A DNA stretch of 59,170 nt from Planotetraspora sp. A-T 1434 (GCF_025420585.1 NZ_JAOEGB010000038.1:1-59170); one strand, 5' to 3'; shown: positions 33,780 through 43,538, counted from the first letter of the stretch. A program made the numbers and translations. The notes: a model not told the origin generated them from the sequence alone.

Positions 33780-34433
33780 TTGAGCGCTGTCGGCAAGGGC
33801 GAGGCCACCACGAGCGATTACGCGTGGTGGAGCCGAATCCGCGGGCCAGAGTTCTGCTTCACCTTCGCAGCTGGGCTCGCCCCTGACGACGTGCTCCATC
33901 GGCTGCATTTGAGCGAGAACCGCGAGCAGGAAGGGCCTTTCACCATCGAAGTCGGCCGCGCGGACGGCGGCTCGATCATGGTGGAGTGGGGCGGCATTGC
34001 CGGGATCTTGCGCGATGTGGTGCGCGACCTGTCGCCCGGCACATCAATAGCCAGCCTCACACGCGACGTCAACCACCGCTCCCACTTCATCCACGCGATC
34101 GATGGCCGAACCGTCACGCACCTGGACCCGATGTTCCCTCACTGGGCCGGCAGCGCCGAGCCGGAACGGCTACGGCAAGACCTCGAAGAGCTTGGCATGA
34201 TCCCAGAGATAGATCCCGATGATGACGACGGCTTCTTCCCTTACCACATTGAGGGCGCGCTGGCGCTCACCGAACGGTGCACCGGCGTCCGCCTGGAGCC
34301 CCGCCACCTTCAGCGCGACACCCTGCCCCACCGTGCCTCGATCGCCCGCTACTACAACCGATCCGAAAGCGAGTTCCCGGAGCTCGCCTGGCCGGCCCTT
34401 CACCAAGGCAGCGAACACGCGACACCTCGATAA
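33780..34433 (+). CDS. DUF6461-like protein
   Basis: 217 residues from a TTG at 33780 preceded by CTGAGGAG. DUF6461-type features are YAWWSRIRGPEFCFTFAAGLAPDDVLHRL, a central beta region (GGSIMVEWGGIAGI), SHFIHAIDGRTVTHLDPMFP and PERLRQDLEELGMI. Family function unknown; its members occur as accessory genes in actinomycetes. The repeat array lies directly in its upstream region. Confidence 0.65.
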   Translation: MSAVGKGEATTSDYAWWSRIRGPEFCFTFAAGLAPDDVLHRLHLSENREQEGPFTIEVGRADGGSIMVEWGGIAGILRDVVRDLSPGTSIASLTRDVNHRSHFIHAIDGRTVTHLDPMFPHWAGSAEPERLRQDLEELGMIPEIDPDDDDGFFPYHIEGALALTERCTGVRLEPRHLQRDTLPHRASIARYYNRSESEFPELAWPALHQGSEHATPR

Positions 34434-34635
34434 GCGAGCCTGCCAATCCCGAAGGTCTACCCTCCACAAAACTGGACACCTCTCGCGCCCTGAAACAACC
34501 GGAAAACCGAGAAATGATTAGCAACGGTCAAAGAGATGTCCTTGAGAAGCCCATATTGAGGAGCTGCACCGCCACGAGCCCGACTTCCCTGCTCCAGAAT
34601 CTGTCGGGCGTTGTCGATCGACTTCGGGAGCTGAA

Positions 34636-35361
34636 GTGCGCAGGTGGATGCCTTTCATCGTTGGGCTGTCCGGCATGGCCCTTACCGCGTGCGGCGCGCC
34701 CCTTAACCCCGCCAACCGGGTACAGGTGGCCACAACGACCTCCTCGCTTGTCGCCAACGAGGCGAGCCTTGCAGCCAAGGAGTGGACCAAAGAGGACGTC
34801 GCCACGCTGTTTCTCACCCCGGCCGATGCAGGCCTCGTTGGCGGGGAGACCAGGAGCGTGCCCCCGGGCACCACATCGCGTATCAGCGTGTGCGTGCCGC
34901 TCAACCCGCTGAACACCCCCACCGTGCCCGAAGACAAGCGCTACGCCACGGCCAAGCAGGAGATCGGACTTCCCTACAAGGGTCACCTCACCCAGCAAGG
35001 CTGGGTCCTCCCGACCGAAGCACACGCCTCCACCCTCATGAGGAAAGTCGGCAGGAAGGTTCCTCAGTGCCGGTATTCCGGGGCCTCAAACGACCCGATG
35101 GATCCAGGAACCCGCATCAGCGGGACCTCTGCTCCGGAGAAATACGCCCGCGACGACTTCGGCTGGCACGGCCACCGCATCGAGCAGGCAATGAGCGTCA
35201 ACGGCAAACGCGCCTCCGTCAGCACAGTGCTCCTCCTGCAACGCGGACCCGTCGTCCTCGCCCTCGACTACACCAACTACACGCCCAAGGCGCCCGAACA
35301 GGCCCTACGCGCCTACAACATGACCATTCTCCGCAAGATCCTCGCCCACCCCGCCCGATGA
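34636..35361 (+). CDS. Putative lipoprotein
   Basis: 241 residues, GTG start with CGGGAG upstream. The signal sequence MRRWMPFIVGLSGMALTACG ends in a lipobox (LTAC), so Cys19 would be lipidated and the protein anchored outside the membrane. The mature part (TLFLTPADAGLVGG, then SVSTVLLLQRGPVVLALDYT near the C-terminus) resembles PknH-sensor-like lipoproteins of actinomycetes. Ligand unknown. Confidence 0.72.
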   Translation: MRRWMPFIVGLSGMALTACGAPLNPANRVQVATTTSSLVANEASLAAKEWTKEDVATLFLTPADAGLVGGETRSVPPGTTSRISVCVPLNPLNTPTVPEDKRYATAKQEIGLPYKGHLTQQGWVLPTEAHASTLMRKVGRKVPQCRYSGASNDPMDPGTRISGTSAPEKYARDDFGWHGHRIEQAMSVNGKRASVSTVLLLQRGPVVLALDYTNYTPKAPEQALRAYNMTILRKILAHPAR

Positions 35362-35384
35362 GGCCGCGTACCGGGCCAGAAGTA

Positions 35385-35398
35385 ATTCGCAAGCGAAT
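35385..35398. promoter_or_regulatory. Small palindrome
   Basis: ATTCGC-AA-GCGAAT, a perfect 6-bp dyad, 25 nt after the lipoprotein gene and about 200 nt before the STAND NTPase gene. Could be an operator for the latter; weak evidence. Confidence 0.3.
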
Positions 35399-35602
35399 CC
35401 ATGTTGAGGAAATTCGGACGTCCAAATCCAGGATCTCATTCATACGATGTTGACCTGAGTTGATGCCACCATCTTTGATGGTCATCTGCGTCTTCTGGCG
35501 GCCGCCCCGAATGGAGCGGTAGAGCTGTATATGCCACCACATTCTCGGCAGCGGGGTCGGGAGTGTGCCGCAAGCTGGTCACTGCTCACAGGAAGAGGTC
35601 GG

Positions 35603-38008
35603 ATGGCCCTCGAGCCTCGATTCCATCGCGTCGCGGCCCTGCATCGCCGTTTCGTCAACCGCGAAGACCAACGAGCGATCTTCGATGAAGAGCTTGGGAA
35701 GGTTGGCGACGGCCCGCGCGTCCTGAACGTCACCGGCGTCGGTGGAATCGGAAAGTCACGACTGCTCCGGGAGTTCGAGCAGCGGGCCCAGAGCAGTTGC
35801 ATGGTGGCAACGCTGGATCTCCAGGTTCCGGCGCATCGGCAGCAAGAGGACGCCCTAGCCGTGCTTCGCATGCAGTTCGGCCGCCAGGGCGTGCGGTTCG
35901 ATCGGTACGACATCGCATACGCGGTGCTGTGGCAGCGGCTGCATCCGCATCTCGGGCTGACCCGCCGGGAACTGCCCTTCGTCGAGTCCAGCGAGGTCCT
36001 CACGGAGGTGCTGGACACCGCCGCCGGCGTCCCGGTGTTCGCGACCGCGGTAGGGCTGATCAAGCTGCTCGACCGGGGGGCCGACGCCCGTAAGCGACGG
36101 CGTCACCTGCGAACCGACGAGACGCTCGGCCAGCTCGACCAGCTTCCTGGGGCAGATCTGGTCGACGCGGTCACCTACCTGTTCGCTGAGGATTTGCGCC
36201 TCAGCCGCAAGAGCAGGCCGTACCTCGTCGTCATCGACGCCTACGACGCGCTCGGCCAAGCGGCCTCCGATGTGTGGCTGCGAGACCTGGTGGCCCAGCT
36301 CGACCAGGGCCTCGTCGTCATCGCAAGCAGGGAACCGCTGCCATGGCGGCAGTACGACCCCGACTGGGCGCCAATCATCCGCACACTTCCCTTGGAAGGG
36401 CTCTCGATGGAGGCGCGGATGGAGCTGCTGACCGACGGCGGTGTCACCGACCCCCACTTGCGAGAGGTGATCGCTCAGGCGAGTGTCGGCGTGCCGTTCT
36501 ACCTACATCTCGCAACGGACAGCGAAAACAGACGGCAGGTGGTCTCCCAGGATGAGATCATGCAGCGCTTCCTCCAGCATGTCGATCCGGACGAGCGCCG
36601 TTACCTGGAATTGCTGAGCGTCACGCGCACCTTCGACTTCGAGCTGTTCAACCGGCTGGCCCAGGCCTTCCATCTTCCGGCCGGCCGCATCGCCTGGGAG
36701 AGGCTGACGTCGTACTCCTTCGTATATCCCGCGTCGGAATCGCGATTCCAGCTGCATCAGCTCATGACCAATGTCCTACGGACGCGGCTGTCGACTGCGG
36801 TCAACCAGGAGGCCCACAGGGTGCTGCACGACCTGTGGAACAAACGCGCTCACGGCACCGACGCTCCCACGGCGCTCCGGGAAGCGGCCTACCACGGCCT
36901 CGGCGCCGGGGTCCTGTCCAGCGATCGGCTGCTGGACTACGCCGACCGGATCGCCGCCCTGGGCGGATCGCAAGGGGTATCCGGCCTGGTTGCCGATCTG
37001 AGGGATTTCCTCGAGCAGGGCGAACCCGACGAGGCTCTGGACCAGACAGCGCGGTGCCTGGCCGCCGAAGCCGCAGTCCTGCTAGGGGACGCCGAGAAGA
37101 TCAACAAGTTGACACCGGAACGATCGTGGTCCCTGACGAGCCGGGCGGGCGCGCGTCTCGCCGTCGCCGCAGGGCACGGCCGGCGCATCGGCGGGCAGAC
37201 AGCCGAAGCGTTGAACATCTACGCGAGCGTCTGGGAGGGTCGCGAGGGCCCAGAGCGCCACCCCGCAGGCCTATGGAGCGCAGATCTCCACATGGCCCAG
37301 GGCAGATTCCGCAAAGCGTTCCACCTCGCCAGTGAAGTCACCGCGGACAGCCCAGCAGACGCCCAGGCCCTCCGAGGCGACCTGGCCCGGCTGCTGCACC
37401 TGGCGTCCCGCTTCAGCTACGACTTCGAAAAGGCCGAGCAGCATCTCCGCGATGCGCAGACGCGCTACCGCCAAGCGGGAACGGTCATCGGGGAAGCGCT
37501 GATCAAGACCAACCTCGCCGAACTGCTGGCTTGGACGGACCCGGTCTCCGCCGTCGCGGTCGCGCGCGAAGCGGTCGAGGCCAACAACGACCTGGGCGCT
37601 CTGCACGAGGCCGGCAAGGCGTTCACCGCCCTCGGCCAGGCCCAACTGGCCATCGGGCACTTCGACGACACCCGCACATCTCTGGATCACGCTTGCCGTG
37701 CACTGGAAAAGGCCGGCTATCGGTCCGGTCGCGCCAGGGCGGAACTCGTCCGAGCCAGCCTCCACATTCGCCTCGGACAGGCCGACCAGGCCATGGCTTC
37801 GCTCCGGTGGGCGGTGGACGAGCTGGTGGCCGTCGAGGTCTATCCGACGCTGCTCATAGTGGCCGAAAACCTGCTCGGAATACTCCAGCGCACCGACGAC
37901 ACGATCAGCGCGGCTGCCCAGCAGGCCCGGAACGACATCGAGCCATTGGACTCACTGGAAGCGTTGGAGGCACGGATGAACGAACACCTGCAGGGACTGC
38001 TCACGTGA
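35603..38008 (+). CDS. STAND NTPase with TPR-like repeats
   Basis: 801 residues from the ATG at 35603, which has AGGAAGAGG upstream (an in-frame ATG at 35531 is less good). An NTPase domain has Walker A GVGGIGKS at residues 45-52 and Walker B YLVVIDAYDAL near residue 205, with a sensor-like VIASREPLPW. A winged-helix part follows (QLHQLMTNVLRTRL), then about 300 residues of TPR-like helices (ALIKTNLAELLAW; AFTALGQAQLAIGHFDDTR). STAND proteins act as ligand-gated switches in regulation and phage defence; no effector domain is visible, so the partner may be the downstream kinase (GTGA overlap). Confidence 0.82.
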   Translation: MALEPRFHRVAALHRRFVNREDQRAIFDEELGKVGDGPRVLNVTGVGGIGKSRLLREFEQRAQSSCMVATLDLQVPAHRQQEDALAVLRMQFGRQGVRFDRYDIAYAVLWQRLHPHLGLTRRELPFVESSEVLTEVLDTAAGVPVFATAVGLIKLLDRGADARKRRRHLRTDETLGQLDQLPGADLVDAVTYLFAEDLRLSRKSRPYLVVIDAYDALGQAASDVWLRDLVAQLDQGLVVIASREPLPWRQYDPDWAPIIRTLPLEGLSMEARMELLTDGGVTDPHLREVIAQASVGVPFYLHLATDSENRRQVVSQDEIMQRFLQHVDPDERRYLELLSVTRTFDFELFNRLAQAFHLPAGRIAWERLTSYSFVYPASESRFQLHQLMTNVLRTRLSTAVNQEAHRVLHDLWNKRAHGTDAPTALREAAYHGLGAGVLSSDRLLDYADRIAALGGSQGVSGLVADLRDFLEQGEPDEALDQTARCLAAEAAVLLGDAEKINKLTPERSWSLTSRAGARLAVAAGHGRRIGGQTAEALNIYASVWEGREGPERHPAGLWSADLHMAQGRFRKAFHLASEVTADSPADAQALRGDLARLLHLASRFSYDFEKAEQHLRDAQTRYRQAGTVIGEALIKTNLAELLAWTDPVSAVAVAREAVEANNDLGALHEAGKAFTALGQAQLAIGHFDDTRTSLDHACRALEKAGYRSGRARAELVRASLHIRLGQADQAMASLRWAVDELVAVEVYPTLLIVAENLLGILQRTDDTISAAAQQARNDIEPLDSLEALEARMNEHLQGLLT

Positions 38009-39018
38009 TGATCGACCTTTATAACACGGCTGTGCAGGCCAGAAACGGCGCCAGCGGCTTCTACAACGACAACATCAGAGTCGACACCCCGAGCGGACCA
38101 GTCATCGTCCGTATCCCGATCACCGGGGCCGACACCATGGATCTTCGGATCTGGCCCGAGCAGGACGTCCTCGCCGCCCTGGCTCCCCATGTCAGCCATG
38201 TCCCGAGGCTGCTGTACGCGTCGCCAGAACCCCCTTTCCAGGTTCACGAGTTCATCGCCGGAGATGTCCTCGACCACATCGCCCCGCGAGGGACCCGCGT
38301 ACCACCTGCCGTACTGGAGGATGTGGTCGACCTGTTCGCCCAGCTCACCACGGTTCCACTGGATCGACTGCCGGAGTTGCCGCCGTCATGGCCCGCCGAC
38401 GCCGATACGACCGCCTTCGCCAGGCAACTGTCCGACGTGACCGAACAGGTCTACGACTCGTTCCGCAAGCCCTATCACTCGCTGTTCACCGCGCTCGGCA
38501 TCCCTGAAGACCCACTGGCGCCGGTGCTCGCAGGGTGGCCCGAACTGACGCCACGACCGTTCACCCTCGTCCACGCAGACGTCCACCGCAAGAACATGAT
38601 CTTCCGTGACGGCCACGTCGTGTTCCTCGACTGGGAACTCGCCCTGCAGGGCGACCCCGTCTACGAGCTCGCCGTCCACTTCCACAAGATGAGCTACTAC
38701 AACGACGAGCGCCAGGCAGTGCTCGACGGCTGGGTGAAGAACATGCCGGCCCGGTATACCCAGGGCTGGGAACGGGATCTCGACATCTATCTAACGCACG
38801 AGCGAGTGAAGTCAGCCATCGTCGACACCGTACGGTACACCCAGCTCATCGCAGGTGGGCGACTCAGTGCGAGCGAGGAAGATCAGCTGATCGGCAAGCT
38901 AACCGGCAAACTCAACGCCGCGGGAGCGAAATGGAAATGGAGCGACACGGTCAGCACCGCCTACGTTGAAACCCGGGTCCGGCAGCACGGGCGTGCTTGT
39001 AAGCCGCCAACAGTCTGA
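38005..39018 (+). CDS. APH-fold phosphotransferase
   Basis: 337 residues. The kinase catalytic loop is LVHADVHRKNMIF (Brenner-type HxDxxxxN) and the metal-binding Asp is in VVFLDWELALQGDPVYELA, as in aminoglycoside and choline/homoserine kinases. The N-terminal nucleotide-binding lobe contains VIVRIPITGADTMDLRIWPE. It is translationally coupled to the STAND NTPase, so it may be the effector or the regulated partner. Substrate (small molecule or protein) unknown. ATG 38008 is an alternative start. Confidence 0.8.
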   Translation: MMIDLYNTAVQARNGASGFYNDNIRVDTPSGPVIVRIPITGADTMDLRIWPEQDVLAALAPHVSHVPRLLYASPEPPFQVHEFIAGDVLDHIAPRGTRVPPAVLEDVVDLFAQLTTVPLDRLPELPPSWPADADTTAFARQLSDVTEQVYDSFRKPYHSLFTALGIPEDPLAPVLAGWPELTPRPFTLVHADVHRKNMIFRDGHVVFLDWELALQGDPVYELAVHFHKMSYYNDERQAVLDGWVKNMPARYTQGWERDLDIYLTHERVKSAIVDTVRYTQLIAGGRLSASEEDQLIGKLTGKLNAAGAKWKWSDTVSTAYVETRVRQHGRACKPPTV

Positions 39019-39436
39019 CGAACGATCCGCGTGATCATGCCCGGGGCATCGGTGCTGTTGAGAGACCGCAAGGGGTAAAGGGGTTGACCAGAGCCGTGAC
39101 AACCCGCTCTGACAGCGCGGATACGTCCACCTCGGCACCGTCACCGCCACTACCTTCGTCATCTGGCTCCGCCCGTGACCGAACCAGCGGATTCCAACAA
39201 CGGCTCGATCTGCGGTCGGAGCACGACTGAGGAACGGTGTTGCCCTCCCCTGCGGTGATCACTAAGGTCGGTCGGGTGACTGCCGGGTCGGCCTTGGGCC
39301 ATGCACGAGTGGGTTTCCCGGCCTCGGCGTGAGCACGAAGCGGGCAAGAGGCCCGCCCCTTCTCCGCGTCTTTGCTCCCGGCGCCCACATGCGGCGCCCC
39401 GTTCCAACGGATCCCAAGACCGGAGACACACCACTG
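39019..39436. other. Intergenic, no supported gene
   Basis: About 420 bp between the kinase and the VOC gene. A 164-residue leftward frame crosses it but lacks family similarity and overlaps the VOC gene. No strong hairpin or repeat seen. Confidence 0.5.
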
Positions 39437-39865
39437 ATGCCCTATGACCAGCAGTACCCGCATGAATTCGAGCTGCCGACGGCCGGCGTGCAGCTGAACC
39501 ACACTGCCGTCTACGCAAGCGACCGGCACCTATCCGCGGAGTTCCTCGCCGCGGTCCTGGGCCTGAAGGTCGGCGCCCCGTTCGGGCCGTTCCTGCCCAT
39601 TGACCTCGGCAACGGCGTGACGCTCGACTACTACGAGAAGAGAGACGAGCCGATCCAGTCACAGCACTACGCCTTCCTCGTGCCTGACGAGCAGTTCGAC
39701 GCCGCGATCGCCCGTCTGGAGGCGGTCGGGGTCACCTACTACGCCGACCCCGGCCACACCGACCCCGGCAAGATCAATGGCCTATTCGGTGGCCGCGGCG
39801 CCTACTTCGACGACCCGGACCGCCACAACATGGAGATCATGACTCGGCCCTACGCCCGCCCCTAG
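39437..39865 (+). CDS. VOC-family (glyoxalase/bleomycin-resistance fold) protein
   Basis: 142 residues. The two beta-alpha-beta-beta-beta halves are visible: VQLNHTAVYASDRHLSAEFLAAVLGL and QHYAFLVPDEQFDAAIARLEAVG, ending YFDDPDRHNMEIMTRP. Likely metal ligands are His in LNHTAV, His in QHYAFL and Glu in NMEIMT. Activity could be dioxygenase, isomerase or antibiotic binding. An IS5-family element is inserted exactly at its stop codon (CTAG target), leaving the protein intact. Confidence 0.83.
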   Translation: MPYDQQYPHEFELPTAGVQLNHTAVYASDRHLSAEFLAAVLGLKVGAPFGPFLPIDLGNGVTLDYYEKRDEPIQSQHYAFLVPDEQFDAAIARLEAVGVTYYADPGHTDPGKINGLFGGRGAYFDDPDRHNMEIMTRPYARP

Positions 39866-40960
39866 GCTCCGACCGAGCTGTGATCAAGTGACGGCCTGAG
39901 CGAGGTCTTTGATCCAGATCATCGAGGCGCGCAGGTGGAGGCCGGCGAGGTAGCTCTCCGGAGTCTTGTCGTACCGGGTCGCGATGCCTCGCCAGGCCTT
40001 CAGCTTGTTGATCAGTCGCTCGACGGTGTTCCGCTCCTTGTAAAGGTCCGCGTCGTGGCCGACGGGCCGGCCACCCCTGGGGCCCCTCTTCTTCCGATTG
40101 GCGGCCTGGTCCCGCTTCTCCGGTATGACGGCCTTGATGCCGCGTCTGCGCAGGTGGGCGCGGTTGCCGCGGGACGAGTAGGCCTTGTCCCCGGCGACGG
40201 CGTCGGGCCGGGTGCGGGGGCGGCCGACGGGACCTGGGACCCGGATTTTCCGCAGTACGGGGATGAACTGCGGGCTGTCGGCCGCCTGTCCGGCAGTCAG
40301 GACGAACGCCAGCGGGCGGCACTTGCGGTCGGCGGCGAGGTGGACTTTGCTGGTCTGCCCGCCTCGTGAGCGTCCCAGGAGGGCGGCCTTCAGCCGGAGC
40401 TTTCGGCGGCGCCGGTCGCGTCGTCGCTCCTCGCGTTCGGGATCCGCTTCGGCGTACTGCCCGTTTTGTTCTTCGGAGCCGCCCCCTTTGACCTGGCTTT
40501 CTCCTCCTCGGCGGCGGCCTTCTCCAGGACGGTGAGCACGTCGTCGCCAAGGTGCATCCCGGCGGCGTCGTGGTGGGCGCGTGCGGTGGTGGAGTCGATG
40601 CTGACCAGGGACAGGTCCACCCGGCCGCGCTTCGCGGCTTCCGCGATCATGCCCTCCAGCAGGTCCTGGAACACGCCGGCGTCACGCCACTGCCGGAAGC
40701 GGTTGGAGACGGTCGACCAGGCGCCGAACTCCTGCGGCATCTCCCGCCACTGCCCGCCGGTCTTGAACCGCCAGATCACGCCCTCGAACTGCTGCCGAAG
40801 TCGCTCCGGGTAAGGGCCGTACTCGCCGATCGGCAGGTACGGCCCGATGAACTCCCACTCTTCATCTGTCAGTTGCACTCGCGTCACGCAAAACGATCTA
40901 CCGGATCAGCCTCCACCGCGAGGGCGTATCCCGCAGATTGATCACGACTCGATACGCGCC
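39866..40960 (-). mobile_element. IS5-family (IS427-like) insertion sequence
   Basis: About 1095 bp bounded by a CTAG at both sides (39862-39865 and 40961-40964). The ends are imperfect inverted repeats sharing CGAGNNGTGATCAA (left about 39874-39887, right about 40938-40951). A CTAG target containing the stop codon of the VOC gene is consistent with the group. Transposase on the minus strand. Confidence 0.75.
39884..40887 (-). CDS. IS5-family transposase made by frameshifting
   Basis: OrfA (40887-40390) encodes the N-terminal HTH (LTDEEWEFIGPYLP; WREMPQEFGAWSTV) and the first catalytic Asp (SIDSTTARAHHDAAG). OrfB continues in the -1 register from the GCCGCCGAAAGC region near 40405, with KLRLKAALLGRSRGGQTSKVHL, the second Asp in VAGDKAYSSRGNR and Glu in YKERNTVERLINKLK. 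This two-frame layout is normal for the IS427 group, so the element is probably active. Confidence 0.82.
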
Positions 40961-40964
40961 CTAG

Positions 40965-41688
40965 ATCACGCAATCTGCGACAGAGCCAAGATCCGCGATG
41001 GGCGCGTCGCCAACCGGCCCGTCTACGTCGCCCTGGCCGTCACGGTGGAGGGCACGCGCGACATCCTGGGGCTGTGGGCCCGTGACGGCGGGGAAGGGGC
41101 CAAGTACTGGCTGCAGGTCCTCACCGAGATCCGCAATCGCGGCGTGGCCGATGTGTGCATGGTCGTCTGTGACGGGCTCAAAGGCCTGCCGGAGGCGATC
41201 GAGACGGTCTGGTCTGCGGCCTTGACCCAGACGTGCGTGATCCATCTGCTGCGTGGCAGCTTCCGCTACGCTGCCCGCCAGCACTGGGAGGCCATCGCCC
41301 GGGCGCTCAAGCCGGTCTGACCCAGCAGGCGGCCGAGGACCGGTTCCTGGAGTTCTGCGAGGCCTGGGGTGAGCGCTACCCGGCGATCGTTAGGTTGTGG
41401 GAGAACAGCTGGGCGGAGTTCGTGCCGTTCTTGCAGTTCGACCCGGAGATCAGACGCGTGGTCTGCTCCACTAACGCGATCGAGAGCGTCAACGCCCGCA
41501 TCCGCAAGGCGGTCCGCGCCCGCGGCCACTTCCCCAACGAGCAGGCCGCACTGAAGTGCATCTATCTGGCGGTCATGAGCCTCGATCCCACCGGCAACGG
41601 CCAGAAACGCTGGATCACCCGCTGGAAGCCCGCCCTGAACGCCTTCGAGATCGCCTTCGAGGGCCGCCTGTCCGCCGCGCGGAAGTAG
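40965..41688 (+). pseudogene. IS256-family transposase remnant
   Basis: Lacks the N-terminal third. The first frame has KIRDGRVANRPVYVALAVTVEG, ILGLWARDGGEGAKYWL and VCDGLKGLPEAIETVW (catalytic Asp), ending in a stop at 41318-41320 after ALKPV. A small deletion changes frame, and the rest continues TQQAAEDRFLEFCEAWGERYPAIVRLWENSW and CSTNAIESVNARIRK (catalytic Glu) to LSAARK. Its 5' side abuts the IS5 element. Confidence 0.82.
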
Positions 41689-41736
41689 GACCCACAAAAA
41701 TCAGTTACACCGGAAGACTGGACAGACCCCCTCACC

Positions 41737-41853
41737 TCACCGGTCCAGACCATGCTCATCGACGAACTCCTCGGCCCACAGCTGAAAGGCTTCGTCCAGA
41801 TTCACGAGGGTGTGGTCCAGGTCGAAGAGCGCAAGCCGTTGCACGCGGCGCAT
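41737..41853 (-). pseudogene. HAD-hydrolase N-terminal fragment
   Basis: Reads MRRVQRLALFDLDHTLVNLDEAFQLWAEEFVDEHGLD: the HAD motif I nucleophile DxD (FDLDHT) followed by the cap start, then a stop at the junction with the IS256 remnant. The remaining motifs are missing, so it is a truncated gene cut by the IS. Confidence 0.7.
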
Positions 41854-41984
41854 CCTACGAGCAGCACCAGGTCCTTGCTGTTGGCGACCTAGCGTTTTCA
41901 AGAGCGCTACGGTCCCCGCGCCTGCACCGATGTGTGCCACGGTGCCGAGACGCGCGACCCAACTGTCCTTGGACCACTTCGCCC

Positions 41985-42797
41985 CTAGAGGGGCTTGTCG
42001 ACCACCGTCAGCAGCGCGGCGGCGATGCTGATCAGTGCCTTCGCCTCATCCGAACTGTACTTGAATGCTGAGGTGACAGCGTCCTTGTGGACCGAGGCGC
42101 TCGTCTGGTCTTCCACAGCAGACCGGATCCAAGCCCAGCGTTCATCCTGCGAGCGTAAATGCCTGTCCTTGTTACCCGGCCAACTCCAGCCGCTGTGAAT
42201 CCGGATCCATTCCAGGGTGCGGCGAGCCTCCAGGATCGCTCCGTCGATGTCGTCGTCAAGAAGTCGACGCTGCGCGGAGCGCAGGTGCTGGGTTGCTTCG
42301 GTCCTTGGATCGTCCTCCAATGGAAAGGGCACCTGCATCTCGAAGGCGACCGAGGGCCCGAGAGCGTTGATCTGATCGATCCAGCGGCTCTTGGCAACGC
42401 TGAAGTGCAGTACCTCGGTCGTGCTGCCGGGGTAGCCAGTTGCCTGGGGCAGCGTCCCCGACACCTCCAGCTCCATGCGTAGATCTCCGTCGCGCGCCTC
42501 GTTGATCGCGTGGAGCTGGGCGGCGGTGATCAAGAACTTCAGGACAGGGCGCTCGATACCGATCTCGGGCGTGAACGGCAGCATCTCCGTGACGCGGCCG
42601 ACGAGCGTTCGCTGGTACGACCCGTGGATGCCGTAAAGGTCAGCTTGCAGCGCGAGAAATCTGCCGATCTCCCTGGCGGGCGGGGCCTTGACCTCCAACC
42701 TCATCTGAAGGCAGATCGTGCCCATGCCCCTGAGAAGCTGGACACTCTCCTCCTGGACGCCGAGAGTGAAATCCCCGACCTCAGCATCGAAGCGCAA
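41985..42797 (-). CDS. Unrecognised protein, two-part architecture
   Basis: 270 residues from a TTG. The N-terminal about 170 residues look beta-rich (ICLQMRLEVKAP; RMELEVSGTLPQ; TEVLHFSVAKSRWIDQIN). The C-terminal 100 are helical with LRSAQRRLLDDDIDGAILEARRTLEWI and end AFKYSSDEAKALISIAAALL, which could be a HEPN-like helical domain, although no RxxxxH motif is obvious. No start-codon ribosome site is seen. Function unknown; located in an accessory region. Confidence 0.55.
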   Translation of the reverse strand: MRFDAEVGDFTLGVQEESVQLLRGMGTICLQMRLEVKAPPAREIGRFLALQADLYGIHGSYQRTLVGRVTEMLPFTPEIGIERPVLKFLITAAQLHAINEARDGDLRMELEVSGTLPQATGYPGSTTEVLHFSVAKSRWIDQINALGPSVAFEMQVPFPLEDDPRTEATQHLRSAQRRLLDDDIDGAILEARRTLEWIRIHSGWSWPGNKDRHLRSQDERWAWIRSAVEDQTSASVHKDAVTSAFKYSSDEAKALISIAAALLTVVDKPL

Positions 42798-43027
42798 ACG
42801 TTCACGACCGGCCCTTCCGTAGCGATATCCCCGGCTGATTCTCCCACCAGTCGCCGTCGCGGCTCCCCTGAATTATGGGAACCCCCAAGAGCCCTTCTGC
42901 CGGCAGCCCGGCGCGCACTGCCTCGTGGCCCCATCGCCTCTGGCGCAGAGGTCCGCTCTCCGTGCGCTTATATGTCCACCGCTCTGCGCGCCCGCCGCAC
43001 GCTTGTCCACCGGCCCCGGTCAGAGCG

Positions 43028-43285
43028 CTAACCGTTCTCTCGTAGCTCGACCGAGCCGTCCGAGCTAACGGAAGCCCAGGTGGCACCACCAGCAGCGATG
43101 ACAGCGTCGCGAAGCGGACTCAATCCGTCCAGGGTGATCCGCCCGATCAATCTGAACAGGCTCAACGCTCCCGGCAGGCCTGCGCGGTCATAGACCTTCG
43201 CTGCCGCCTGGAGCGCTCTCTGCCGCTCATCCTTTGCCTTACCGCTGTGGACGGCACCCTCAATGTTAGCGAGCCGGTCGATCAC
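43028..43285 (-). CDS. Small hypothetical protein
   Basis: 85 residues, GTG start (VIDRLANIEGAVHSGKAKDERQRALQAA). Helical N-terminal part, then GGATWASVSSDGSVELRENG. No family recognised. Divergent from the next gene, with a CAGAACGTCGGTGGCC motif (43383-43398) between them. Confidence 0.5.
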   Translation of the reverse strand: MIDRLANIEGAVHSGKAKDERQRALQAAAKVYDRAGLPGALSLFRLIGRITLDGLSPLRDAVIAAGGATWASVSSDGSVELRENG

Positions 43286-43382
43286 ATCGCGGACCGTAAT
43301 CCAACTCCCGTAGAACGCATGACACTCCTCGCAAGATTGGTCCCCGTCGATCGATTACGGGAGAAATACCACGCCGTCCCCG

Positions 43383-43398
43383 CAGAACGTCGGTGGCC
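43383..43398 (+). promoter_or_regulatory. 16-nt motif shared with the 33.6-kb repeats
   Basis: CAGAACGTCGGTGGCC is identical to 33626-33641 and 33717-33732. Here it is followed 6 nt later by TACAGT, a -10-like hexamer. In all three cases it lies upstream of a rightward gene with accessory-type content, suggesting a promoter or regulator site. Confidence 0.45.
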
Positions 43399-43538
43399 GC
43401 GAGTACAGTGACCATGGAACCCGACGGGCTGCCAGCGCTCGCCGACGCGGCAGCGTGTGCATGCCCTGGACGCGGCAGAGGGTCAAGCCCGCTCGAGTCG
43501 TCTGTCTGTCGTGACTGCCCGCAAGCCGGAGGCGACAA

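Noticed and set aside
39035-39662. Leftward ORFs between the kinase and VOC genes
   Set aside because: Overlap the VOC gene and look like low-complexity shadow translation.
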